The notes under the pieces were generated by a model, which was not told where the DNA came from, ran no database searches, and worked only from the letters and a program-made list of their open reading frames with translations. 64,000 bases of DNA from assembly GCA_012730105.1 (NCBI GenBank), contig JAAYBJ010000066.1:1-64000 (forward strand), given 5' to 3'. The stretch's first letter is position 1, and each line of letters opens with the position of its first letter. The position numbers were made by a program, and so were the translations under genes. The stretch is from Candidatus Hydrogenedentota bacterium (GTDB taxonomy: Bacteria; Hydrogenedentota; Hydrogenedentia; Hydrogenedentales; CAITNO01). Below, piece by piece: positions 7,910 to 15,915 of the stretch.

Positions 7910-8879
7910 TACTTTGCGATCAAGGCGCCGGTCTGTCGGTTACAGCCAGCATGTTCGGTTTGGGAGCAAGACGGCATTCACCTTGATCGAACTGCTTGTG
8001 GTAGTTGCCATCATCGGCATTCTTGCGGCAATACTGTTGCCCGCGCTGGCGCGCGCACGCGAGGCGGCACGGCGCAAGAGTTGCGCCAGCAACCTGAAAC
8101 AACTGGGTGTTGCCATGGCCATGTACACGGATGAGCACAACGGGTCTTTCCCCCCCAAGGCCTCCCGGGTGCGTTCCTTCATGGTATCTTACGCAAGCCT
8201 GTTTCCCGAATACCTGTCCGATGTACGCGTGCTGGCCTGTCCTTCAGACTCACGACGGGTGGATGACGAACTGCTCGCCATTCAGCAAGACCTTTCCCTG
8301 TCTCCCACGGAGCGTGATGATTTATTGAGCGTTTCGTATTCCTATATTTATCTTGGATATGTAACCCTGGGTGACAGTGACTGTGCCGGGTGGCGCTGGT
8401 ATATCGAAGACCTCAAGATGAACTATGGTGATTCGCGCGATGTCGTGGATTTCTGCCAGGATGCGGTCATTCCCAATAACGCCTTCTGGCCGACATCCCT
8501 CAGTGACCAATACGGTCATTATCCACAAATTACCGCGACGGGCAGTAATGGCCAGTCTACGCTTTACGCTTTGAAAGAAGGGATATATCGCTTTCTTATC
8601 ACAGATGTCAATTCCGACACTGATGAATTCTTTGCTGAAAGCACGGTTCCCATACTCTGGGACGCCTTTGCGCAGAGTTTCGATGGGATCACCTCCAGCA
8701 ACCGGGGATTCGGAGAAGGGGTGGCCAATTTCAATCATGTGCCGGGTGGCGCGAACGTGCTCTATATGGACGGCCATGTCCAGTTTGTCCTGTACAGGAC
8801 GCAATACCCGGTTACCGAATGGGTGGCCTGCGAACAAAATAATTCGCGTTTCGGCGGTGGCAATATCAATGGACTCTAG
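7902..8879 (+). CDS. type II secretion/pilin-like pseudopilin of the H-X-DG class
   Basis: 325 aa starting at ATG 7902, which overlaps the previous stop by 8 bases. A short basic leader precedes [22 protein letters not shown], the prepilin peptidase site (cleavage before F, Glu at +5) plus the N-terminal helix. Then comes the [21 protein letters not shown] segment and, near the C-terminus, [17 protein letters not shown], the signature of the DUF1559/H-X9-DG pseudopilins that are abundant in Planctomycetes, Lentisphaerae and Hydrogenedentes. Here ten residues rather than nine separate His and Asp-Gly. It is exported to the inner membrane and may be assembled into a pseudopilus or displayed. 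No prepilin peptidase or GspE/F genes are in the window. Confidence 0.9.
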   Translation: MADTLRSRRRSVGYSQHVRFGSKTAFTLIELLVVVAIIGILAAILLPALARAREAARRKSCASNLKQLGVAMAMYTDEHNGSFPPKASRVRSFMVSYASLFPEYLSDVRVLACPSDSRRVDDELLAIQQDLSLSPTERDDLLSVSYSYIYLGYVTLGDSDCAGWRWYIEDLKMNYGDSRDVVDFCQDAVIPNNAFWPTSLSDQYGHYPQITATGSNGQSTLYALKEGIYRFLITDVNSDTDEFFAESTVPILWDAFAQSFDGITSSNRGFGEGVANFNHVPGGANVLYMDGHVQFVLYRTQYPVTEWVACEQNNSRFGGGNINGL

Positions 8880-9048
8880 GTACAGGCATTTGCCGTTATT
8901 CCGCTTACAAGTAACTACAGATTGGGAATCCCGGATCAGTAAGATCGGACGGATAAGATTGATCTGACTGATCAGCCTGATGTGCAAAGCGTTTTTTGCG
9001 GCTTCTTTGGCGCGTCGGCGGCCCTCGTCCAATAAGGAGAAAGAAATC

Positions 9049-11943
9049 ATGCTACATCCTGCAGTCAGCAACAACACCTTGACGCTGATAGAAACGGTGT
9101 GCATGGCCTTCATGGTCTTTTTGTCCATGTCGTACAACGCCGTAGCCGTTACTGGCAGCGGTGCCACGCCGGCAATGCTGCTGGAGACCGTTTCGCCCGT
9201 GCTGCAATCGGCGGAAGCTGTTACGGATAATAGCGTGTCGGTGACCTTCAGTGAAGCGCTGCTTACGCCCGGCTCGACAACATCGGATAACTATGCGATA
9301 TCGGGAGAGGGTACGGGAACGCTGGATGCCTCGCCTTCCGGGGCATCAGGTGGCCCGGCAGCGTTTACACTCGATTGGGCGGCCGGCGAAATGCGCGACG
9401 GCGCCTCGCTTACACTTACAGCATCGGGTGTGCAGGACGCCTTGGGCAATCTCATTAACCCGGCCGCGAATACGGCGTCCTTCGAGGGACTGGGAACGGT
9501 CCCGGTATTTTCAGGAGTGACAGTTCTGCCGCCGCAGGCTTGGGTGCGCCTACCTGTGGTATTGAAGTTTTCCGTGTCGGAAAAATTGAAAGGTTCCCCG
9601 AAAGTACTGGTGAATGGCAACATGGCCACGTATGTCGGGGAAGATCCATACCACAACTATACCTATCAGTATACTGTAAAGCGGGGTGATGTGCCGGGCA
9701 TGGCCACAATAGAATTGTCCGGCGAGGATCTGGCGGGTAATTCGGGCATATCTGTGGATGACACCGCGCTGGAAATTATCACCAACCCGCAGGGGATGCC
9801 CTTGTATTGGTTGCCTATTTCTTTAATGCTGCCGGCCGCAGGAATGTTGCTTCTGCGTCGCCGCCATGATTCGTGGAAAATTGCGGGATCAAAAAAACGC
9901 TCCCTGTTCCTTGTTTTTTGCCTTGCTCCGGTCCTAGGCTGCGCGCCCGCTTTTGCGCAGGTCCCGGCGGTCACCAACGTGACCATGACCCAAAGCCCGA
10001 ACGGGGCACTTGGCACCAGGGTGGATATCTATTATGATTTGACCGCAAACGCCCCGTGCGATGTTGTGCTGTCCCTGTCGAAAGACAATGGTTCCGATGG
10101 CTACGTGCATGCCATCCGACACTATTCAGGCGACATCGCAAATGTCGAGCCGGGAACAGGAAGACATATTGTTTGGGACATTTGCGCTGATTATCCCGAA
10201 GAAACAATTCCCGACGCGAGTATTCTCGTAACGGCCGATGATGAAAATATTGTCCACACACTGCAATATGCGGCGGGTGAACATGGTTACATCATTGGCA
10301 CAACGGTGCAAACCCTGAACCACGGCGAGGATGGCGAAACAGTTACGGCGGCGCCGGACGAAGGGTATCATTTCGTCGCCTGGAGCGACGGCGTAACGAC
10401 GCCCTCCCGCCAGGATAGCGGGGTTACCGGCAGCCTTACCGTTACGGCGAGTTTTGCTATCAATATCTATACCATTACTTGCATTTCTGAAGGAAGCGGC
10501 ATTTGCGCCGCCGATCCGGCGGTGGTGAATCATGGTGATGCGAGCACTATCACCATAAGCCCGGCAGCCGGATGGTATATAGACAGCGTAATGGACAGTG
10601 AGGAAGGCGTAAAGTCCGGTTCCTATACAACGACACCGCTAACAGCGGATCGGACCGTTACAACCACCTTTGCCACGGGGCTTGTTATCTCGACATTTTC
10701 CATCAATGCCGGCGCGGATGCGACGGGAGATATCCTGGTAACCCTGGACAACGGCTGTACGGGAACTCCGTTCGAATACCTGGCTTCCGAATCCGAAACC
10801 TTTACCGGATCTGAGTGGCAGCCCTACGCGCCGTCTCCAGCCTTTTCGCTTTCCCCGGGCGTGGGGCCGCGCACTGTATACTTCAAGGTAAGGAACGGCA
10901 GCGGCGAATCGGCCGTGGCGAGCGACGTTATTTTTTTGGAACCAAAAATGCTTCCTGTCGCGGCGGGGACCTTTGACATGGGTCGGACGGATATCGGGGA
11001 TGATGCCTTTTACGGTTCCTATAGCGAACTGCCTGTGCACCCGGTTACGCTTGACGCTTATGAAATCGCCAAGTACCAGACGACCAACAAGCAGTTCTGC
11101 GATGTACTCAATTGGGCGCTGGCGAAGGGCTACTTAAAAACCTATAATGGCTTTCCCTGGACGGGAACGGGCGACATCTACGGTGGCGGCAATCTGCAGA
11201 TTCTTGTTGCGATGGTGTTGCCGGATTGGGAACCACCATGTAGTATTCAGTTTGTAGAAGGAACATTCATCTCTAAAACAAAGGCTGGCCTTCCTGAAGG
11301 AACCCTTTATTCGATGGACACTCACCCGATGATTCGCACCTCCTGGTTTGGCCATGCGGCGTTCTGCAACTGGTTGAGCGAATGGCAGGGATTGACGCCC
11401 TGCTATGACATGGACTCGGCGAACTGGCCGCTGACCACGCCGCCGCCCCAGTCTGGCGGCTACCGGCTGCCGACGGAAGCGGAGTGGGAGCGGGCTGCGG
11501 CCTGGGACGGCAACAGGCACTGGATTTACGGGTACACCAATGATACCCTGAGTGAGGCCCGCTGCAACTATGGTAATCATCCCTACGGACCCTATGTAAA
11601 CCCGCTGGGCCTTACGGAACTCCCTTATACCTCTCCGGTCGGCTGGTTTGACGGCGTGAACATCAGCCCGAACGGTAATGTGCCTACCATTGACAGTCCA
11701 AGTCCAGTGGGGGCTTACGACATGTCGGGCAATGTTTGGGATACATGCCAGGACTGGTATTCCTCAACCTATTACTCCGGCGGGGCCATGACCAATCCGA
11801 CGGGGCCTGCCACGGGTGTCACCAAGGCATTTCGTGGTGGTTCGTTCAGGCATGCCCAAGATTGCCGCACTGCCAGCCGTGACAGCCGCGAACCGGATAA
11901 AACACCCTATTGGCGTAGTGGTCGCGTTGCCCGAACGCCCTGA
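9049..11943 (+). CDS. secreted multidomain protein, Ig-like plus internal sorting signal plus SUMF1 domain
   Basis: 964 aa from ATG 9049, which follows AAGGAGAAAG. An N-terminal signal segment is followed by bacterial Ig-like (Big_5/SbsA type) modules at about 40-240. Around residues 247-277 a membrane segment and Arg cluster (LPISLMLPAAGMLLLRRRHD) look like a C-terminal sorting signal, and at 279-304 a second signal-peptide-like stretch ends APAFAQ. Then come a beta-rich domain, InlB-like repeats (GYHFVAWSDG) at about 405-543, and a SUMF1 fold at 633-964 (PVAAGTFDMG, YRLPTEAEWERAAAWDG, MSGNVWD). The FGE catalytic Cys pair is missing. The SUMF1 part is a close paralogue of that in 4128-6416. 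The internal signals suggest fusion of two ancestral genes. Confidence 0.85.
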   Translation: MLHPAVSNNTLTLIETVCMAFMVFLSMSYNAVAVTGSGATPAMLLETVSPVLQSAEAVTDNSVSVTFSEALLTPGSTTSDNYAISGEGTGTLDASPSGASGGPAAFTLDWAAGEMRDGASLTLTASGVQDALGNLINPAANTASFEGLGTVPVFSGVTVLPPQAWVRLPVVLKFSVSEKLKGSPKVLVNGNMATYVGEDPYHNYTYQYTVKRGDVPGMATIELSGEDLAGNSGISVDDTALEIITNPQGMPLYWLPISLMLPAAGMLLLRRRHDSWKIAGSKKRSLFLVFCLAPVLGCAPAFAQVPAVTNVTMTQSPNGALGTRVDIYYDLTANAPCDVVLSLSKDNGSDGYVHAIRHYSGDIANVEPGTGRHIVWDICADYPEETIPDASILVTADDENIVHTLQYAAGEHGYIIGTTVQTLNHGEDGETVTAAPDEGYHFVAWSDGVTTPSRQDSGVTGSLTVTASFAINIYTITCISEGSGICAADPAVVNHGDASTITISPAAGWYIDSVMDSEEGVKSGSYTTTPLTADRTVTTTFATGLVISTFSINAGADATGDILVTLDNGCTGTPFEYLASESETFTGSEWQPYAPSPAFSLSPGVGPRTVYFKVRNGSGESAVASDVIFLEPKMLPVAAGTFDMGRTDIGDDAFYGSYSELPVHPVTLDAYEIAKYQTTNKQFCDVLNWALAKGYLKTYNGFPWTGTGDIYGGGNLQILVAMVLPDWEPPCSIQFVEGTFISKTKAGLPEGTLYSMDTHPMIRTSWFGHAAFCNWLSEWQGLTPCYDMDSANWPLTTPPPQSGGYRLPTEAEWERAAAWDGNRHWIYGYTNDTLSEARCNYGNHPYGPYVNPLGLTELPYTSPVGWFDGVNISPNGNVPTIDSPSPVGAYDMSGNVWDTCQDWYSSTYYSGGAMTNPTGPATGVTKAFRGGSFRHAQDCRTASRDSREPDKTPYWRSGRVARTP

Positions 11944-12000
11944 TGTTGCTGCAGTTGCTTTCGTCGGGACTGAATCCCCCTGAAACCCTGGCGCGTGTAA

Positions 12001-12030
12001 TTGAAGTCTGTAACGTGTTTTTGGTACACT
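12001..12030 (+). promoter_or_regulatory. promoter of the yceD-rpmF-plsX-fabD-fabG operon
   Basis: TTGAAG at 12001-12006, an 18-base spacer, then TACACT at 12025-12030. It is 38 bases before the first ATG and is the only promoter-like element seen ahead of this five-gene run. Confidence 0.5.
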
Positions 12031-12067
12031 AAAGACAGCGTCACGCCTCAGTGAAAGATGTGGATCC

Positions 12068-12667
12068 ATGAACACCTTTAAGATTCCTGTCTCCGCCATA
12101 GGTGAGACAGGGTATGCGTTTTCCGCGTGCGCGCCTGTCTCAGACATTCAACCGCCCGCCACCAGCATTCTGCCGATTCGTGAAGTAACGGTTTCCGGGC
12201 GCTTCACGCCAGTTGGTGATACCTTTTTATTTCGCGGCGTCATACGGGGTGTTTTCGCGGATGCGTGTTATCGGTGTCTGGAGCCGGCGCAAATTGAAGT
12301 GGCATTGGAGGTGTCCTGGGTTTTTAGTAGAAACGCCTTGGGCGCTTATTCGGAGTTGGGACAGGCTTCAGAACTGGAAGATTCCGGGGATGAATTGCAT
12401 GGCGATGCCGGCAGGTCGCAACAGGCGGACCAGGCGCCCCAGATAGACCTGGCTCCGTGCGTATGGGAAGAACTGGTCCTCGCCCAGCCCTCGCGTTTCC
12501 TGTGCGGTGAAGAATGCCGGGGCATGTGCCCCCGCTGCGGAGTGAATTTGAACAAGGGCAACTGCAAGTGCGCAGCCGCCCATACGCTGGAAGATAGCGG
12601 CAATTCCGGTCTGGCCGCGCTCGCGCGACTGTTTCCGGAATTGACCCCGGATAAAAAGAAGGAGTAA
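12068..12667 (+). CDS. YceD/DUF177 family protein
   Basis: 199 aa. DUF177 proteins lie upstream of rpmF in most bacteria and are tied to 23S rRNA accumulation or ribosome assembly. Seen here are the family's core around CYRCLEPAQIEVALEV and a C-terminal zinc-finger-like set with C-x4-C-x3-C-x2-C spacing (FLCGEECRGMCPRCGVN), followed by a further CxC. The L32 gene follows after 5 bases, with its AAGGAG site inside the end of this gene. No strong ribosome site precedes the ATG. It opens the ribosome and lipid synthesis operon. Confidence 0.88.
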   Translation: MNTFKIPVSAIGETGYAFSACAPVSDIQPPATSILPIREVTVSGRFTPVGDTFLFRGVIRGVFADACYRCLEPAQIEVALEVSWVFSRNALGAYSELGQASELEDSGDELHGDAGRSQQADQAPQIDLAPCVWEELVLAQPSRFLCGEECRGMCPRCGVNLNKGNCKCAAAHTLEDSGNSGLAALARLFPELTPDKKKE

Positions 12668-12672
12668 GCACA

Positions 12673-12855
12673 ATGCCTGTACCAAAAAGACGTACTGGAA
12701 GCACGAAAAAGCGCATGCGCCGTTCTCATCACGCGCTGTCCGCGTCAAATGTAATCGAGTGTCCGGATTCCGGAGAAGCCAAACTGCCTCATCGCGTTTG
12801 TCTCAAAACCGGTTTCTACAAGGGGCGTGTCGTAGTCAAGCCTGAAAACGATTAG
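12673..12855 (+). CDS. rpmF: 50S ribosomal protein L32
   Basis: 60 aa, normal length. The basic start MPVPKRRTGSTKKRMRRSHH and the segment LPHRVCLKTGFYKGR are typical L32. Zinc-binding Cys are reduced to two (ECPDSG and VCLKTG), which suggests the zinc-free type. AAGGAG lies 8 bases before the ATG. The usual yceD-rpmF-plsX order is kept. Confidence 0.97.
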   Translation: MPVPKRRTGSTKKRMRRSHHALSASNVIECPDSGEAKLPHRVCLKTGFYKGRVVVKPEND

Positions 12856-12939
12856 GATTCAATTCGAGGCGAAATGTAAGGTGCGGCGCGCACGTTGCGC
12901 AGGGAGCCGCTGACACCGCCGCCTCCCGGGAAATATACC

Positions 12940-14040
12940 GTGCGTATAGCTGTGGATGCAATGGGCACTGACGCCCCGCCCGATGTCGAAGTGGAAGGGG
13001 CGGTGCACGCCAGTCTGAATTCGGACGTTGAGATTGTATTGGTCGGCGATGAGACACTGTTGCGCGACAAACTGGCGGCTTATCCTAAAACCGGCTATAT
13101 TGAAGTGCGCCATGCGCCCGAGGTGATCGGTTCTCATGAACAGCCGGTGATGGCCGTCCGCCACAAGAAGCAGTCGTCCCTGCTGGTTGCCATGCGCATG
13201 GTTAAGCAGGGGGAGGCCCAAGCGGTAATCAGCGCGGGTAATACCGGCGCCGTCATGGTCGCCGCGCGTACGGTGCTTGGCCCTATTCCAGGCGTGTCGC
13301 GTCCCGCCATCAGCCAGACCCTGCCGACTTTGGAGGGGCGGGCTGTGTTGCTGGACCTTGGCGCCAATGTGGATTGTTCCGCCCGTCAACTGTGCCAGTT
13401 TGCCGAAATGGGAATCGCCTATTCCCGTTACGCTCTCGGCGTGGACAATCCCCGAGTGGCGCTGCTGAATATTGGCGAAGAAAATTTAAAGGGCGGCGCC
13501 ATTGCGCGGGAGGCCTATTCCATCTTGTCCAAGGCGACGCACCTGAACTTTGTGGGCAACGTGGAACCCCGCGCCATGACCGAAGGCAAGGCGGACGTGG
13601 TCGTATGCGACGGGTTCATCGGCAATTTGTTTCTCAAGACCACCGAGGCCGTGGGCTTCTTCATGGGCAAGATGATCCGCGAAACGTTTGAGAGCACGTC
13701 CATGAGCAAATTGGGGGCCGTGCTCGCGCGCAAAGCCCTGTACCAGATGAAAAAGAAGGTAGACCCGAATGAGTACCCGGGCGCGCCTCTGCTGGGCATT
13801 AACGGCACGGTAATTATTCTCCACGGCTCCTGCGCGCCGAAGGCGGTGGAAAATGCCATCAACGGCGCGCGTACCGCCATCGAAACCAACCTGATAGAAC
13901 ATATCCGCGAAAACATTCGTAAATTGCGTGCGGTGGAATCAAGCGCGACCGGGGTTTGTGATTGTGCGGACCTGCCTGAAGCGCCTTTTGCGCCGCAGAC
14001 GGTCGCCGCGGAGGCGGAAGCCGTTCACGTGGAACACTGA
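12940..14040 (+). CDS. plsX: phosphate acyltransferase PlsX
   Basis: Makes acyl-phosphate from acyl-ACP for phospholipid synthesis; a peripheral membrane enzyme. The GTG start at 12940 gives (M)RIAVDAMGTDAPP, the exact family N-terminus; the frame is open back to a TTG at 12895, which would add 15 unusual residues. Other signatures are HAPEVIG, SAGNTGAVMVAA, LLDLGANVDC and VVCDGFIGNLFLKTTEA. The last 30 residues are a variable tail. It is the third gene of the operon, with fabD 18 bases downstream. Confidence 0.96.
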   Translation: MRIAVDAMGTDAPPDVEVEGAVHASLNSDVEIVLVGDETLLRDKLAAYPKTGYIEVRHAPEVIGSHEQPVMAVRHKKQSSLLVAMRMVKQGEAQAVISAGNTGAVMVAARTVLGPIPGVSRPAISQTLPTLEGRAVLLDLGANVDCSARQLCQFAEMGIAYSRYALGVDNPRVALLNIGEENLKGGAIAREAYSILSKATHLNFVGNVEPRAMTEGKADVVVCDGFIGNLFLKTTEAVGFFMGKMIRETFESTSMSKLGAVLARKALYQMKKKVDPNEYPGAPLLGINGTVIILHGSCAPKAVENAINGARTAIETNLIEHIRENIRKLRAVESSATGVCDCADLPEAPFAPQTVAAEAEAVHVEH

Positions 14041-14058
14041 CCGCCAAGGGAGAAAAAG

Positions 14059-14958
14059 ATGACGGTTCTTCTATTTCCCGGCCAGGGCAGCCAGCAGGCC
14101 GGGACCGCAGCGGTGTTCCGCGAGTCGTGCAGTGAGGCAAAATTCCTTTTCGGCATTGCGGAAGAGGTTCTTCCCGGAGATGTCTTCGACATCATTCTGA
14201 ACGGCGCCCAGGAATCCCTGAACGATACACGCTATGCCCAGCCCGCCCTGCTATGCACCGAAACAGCCGCCGCCGCGCTCCTGAATTTCCTAGGTGTGTC
14301 TCCAGCCCTGTGCGCGGGTCACAGCCTGGGTGAAATTACTGCGTTGGTCGCTTGTGGTGCCCTTTCGTTTAAGGACGCGCTGGTCCTTGTTCAGGAACGA
14401 GCGAGACTGATGTCCACTGATGTTCCGGAAGGTGGCATGGCCGCCGTTCTCGGATTGTCTGCGGACCGAGTGGAGGAGGTACTGCCGGAAGAGGCCCAGG
14501 TGGCGAATTATAACGGCCCCGCCCAGACGATTATATCAGGAACCCGCCGTGGGCTTGAGACAGCCGAAGCCTGTCTGAAAGAAGCCGGTGCGAAGCGAGT
14601 GATCCCGCTGGCGGTGTCTGGCCCTTTTCATTCGCGCTACATGGAAACTGCCGGGAACGCCTTAGCGAGGTTTCTTGAGAATATCCCCGTTGCGGCACCC
14701 ACCATACCTTTTCTTTCGTCCGTATCGGGAACGTGCGAAGTGGATCCCTGTCGCATTCGCGCTCTTCTCGCCGAACAACTTTACCGCCCTGTGCAATGGA
14801 CGCGCGTCATGGAATATATTTCCGGACGTAAGGCCGTGGAAGCGGGGCCTGGGGCGGTGTTGCAGGGCCTGGCGAAACGCGTGCCCGGAGGTCCCATGGT
14901 GCACGCGGGATGCACACCGGAACTGTGCCGGGCGTTTGCCGCACTCCAGGAGAGCTAA
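14059..14958 (+). CDS. fabD: malonyl-CoA:ACP transacylase
   Basis: 299 aa. Loads malonyl groups onto acyl carrier protein for fatty-acid synthesis; cytosolic. It shows the N-terminal FPGQGSQQAG, the nucleophile elbow GHSLGE with Ser near residue 89, and the catalytic His in SGPFHS near 195. GGGAG precedes the ATG. The fabG start is only 3 bases after its stop. Confidence 0.97.
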   Translation: MTVLLFPGQGSQQAGTAAVFRESCSEAKFLFGIAEEVLPGDVFDIILNGAQESLNDTRYAQPALLCTETAAAALLNFLGVSPALCAGHSLGEITALVACGALSFKDALVLVQERARLMSTDVPEGGMAAVLGLSADRVEEVLPEEAQVANYNGPAQTIISGTRRGLETAEACLKEAGAKRVIPLAVSGPFHSRYMETAGNALARFLENIPVAAPTIPFLSSVSGTCEVDPCRIRALLAEQLYRPVQWTRVMEYISGRKAVEAGPGAVLQGLAKRVPGGPMVHAGCTPELCRAFAALQES

Positions 14959-14961
14959 GGC

Positions 14962-15696
14962 ATGAATACTCTGGAAGACAAAGTCGCATTGATCACGGGA
15001 GGAACCCGGGGGATCGGCCTTGCCTGCGCCACGTTGTTCGCAGCCCAAGGCGCCCGGGTGGCTATTTGCGGACGGGACGAGGCCCGCGCTCTCGCCGCGG
15101 CGGAGGCCATCGGCGGGGTATGCGTTGGATATGCCTGTGATGTAAGTGATCCCGAACAAACGGCGTCTTTGGTGGCGGCCGTGGAGAAACGCTTCGAAGC
15201 AGTGCATATCCTGGTCAACAATGCCGGTATGGCGTCCGACGGGCTCCTGATACGGATGAAAAATGAACAATGGAACGAGGTGTTGCGCACCAATCTGGAC
15301 GGTGTTTTCTATTTGTGCCGCGCTGTGTCCCGAGGTATGGTCCGGCAGCGTTATGGACGGATTGTCACTGTCGGTTCCGTTGTGGGAATTCATGGTCAGG
15401 CCGGGCAATGCAATTATGCGGCGGCCAAGGCCGGGTTGATCGGATTCACCAAGGCCTGCGCCCGTGAATTGGCCCCTCGCAATATCACCGTCAACCTGGT
15501 GGCACCCGGCCTAGTTGAGACCGACATGACCGCTGATATGACGCCCGCTATGCGCGAGGAAGCCCTTAAGCGCATTCCCCTTGGCAGATCAGGACTGCCG
15601 GAAGATGTCGCACCACTCATCGCTTTTCTCGCCTCGGATCAGGCGGCCTACATCACGGGAGCCGTCATTCCCGTAGACGGCGGATTGGGGATGTGA
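14962..15696 (+). CDS. fabG: 3-oxoacyl-ACP reductase FabG
   Basis: 244 aa short-chain dehydrogenase, NADPH-dependent, second step of the fatty-acid elongation cycle. TGGTRGIG nucleotide loop, NNAG, Y152-xxx-K156 (NYAAAK) and the C-terminal DQAAYITGAVIPVDGGLGM are all typical of FabG. AGGAG lies 11 bases before the ATG. The usual acpP and fabF do not follow; the strand changes after a 219-base gap instead. Confidence 0.95.
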   Translation: MNTLEDKVALITGGTRGIGLACATLFAAQGARVAICGRDEARALAAAEAIGGVCVGYACDVSDPEQTASLVAAVEKRFEAVHILVNNAGMASDGLLIRMKNEQWNEVLRTNLDGVFYLCRAVSRGMVRQRYGRIVTVGSVVGIHGQAGQCNYAAAKAGLIGFTKACARELAPRNITVNLVAPGLVETDMTADMTPAMREEALKRIPLGRSGLPEDVAPLIAFLASDQAAYITGAVIPVDGGLGM

Positions 15697-15915
15697 CGGC
15701 GCCTAGTGCGCTGCCTACCGATGAGAAAATGATGTCAGTAAAATTCCCGTCGATTATTACGAAATAAAATGTTGTTTTATATAGATATTACAAATATACA
15801 ATCAACATATGGTTTTTGTGGGTTGACATTAATCGGAGTGCCGTAAAACAAAATCTGAGATACTGATACTATGCGCACAATCTTGCCTACGTTGAATGTT
15901 CACGATATAGCAGGG

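Noticed and set aside
12895-12939. TTG start giving a longer PlsX
   Set aside because: The added 15 residues (with PPPP) do not occur in the family; the GTG at 12940 gives the exact conserved N-terminus.
15833-15838. TTGACA box in the gap after fabG
   Set aside because: No -10 box at a proper distance and no plus-strand gene downstream.
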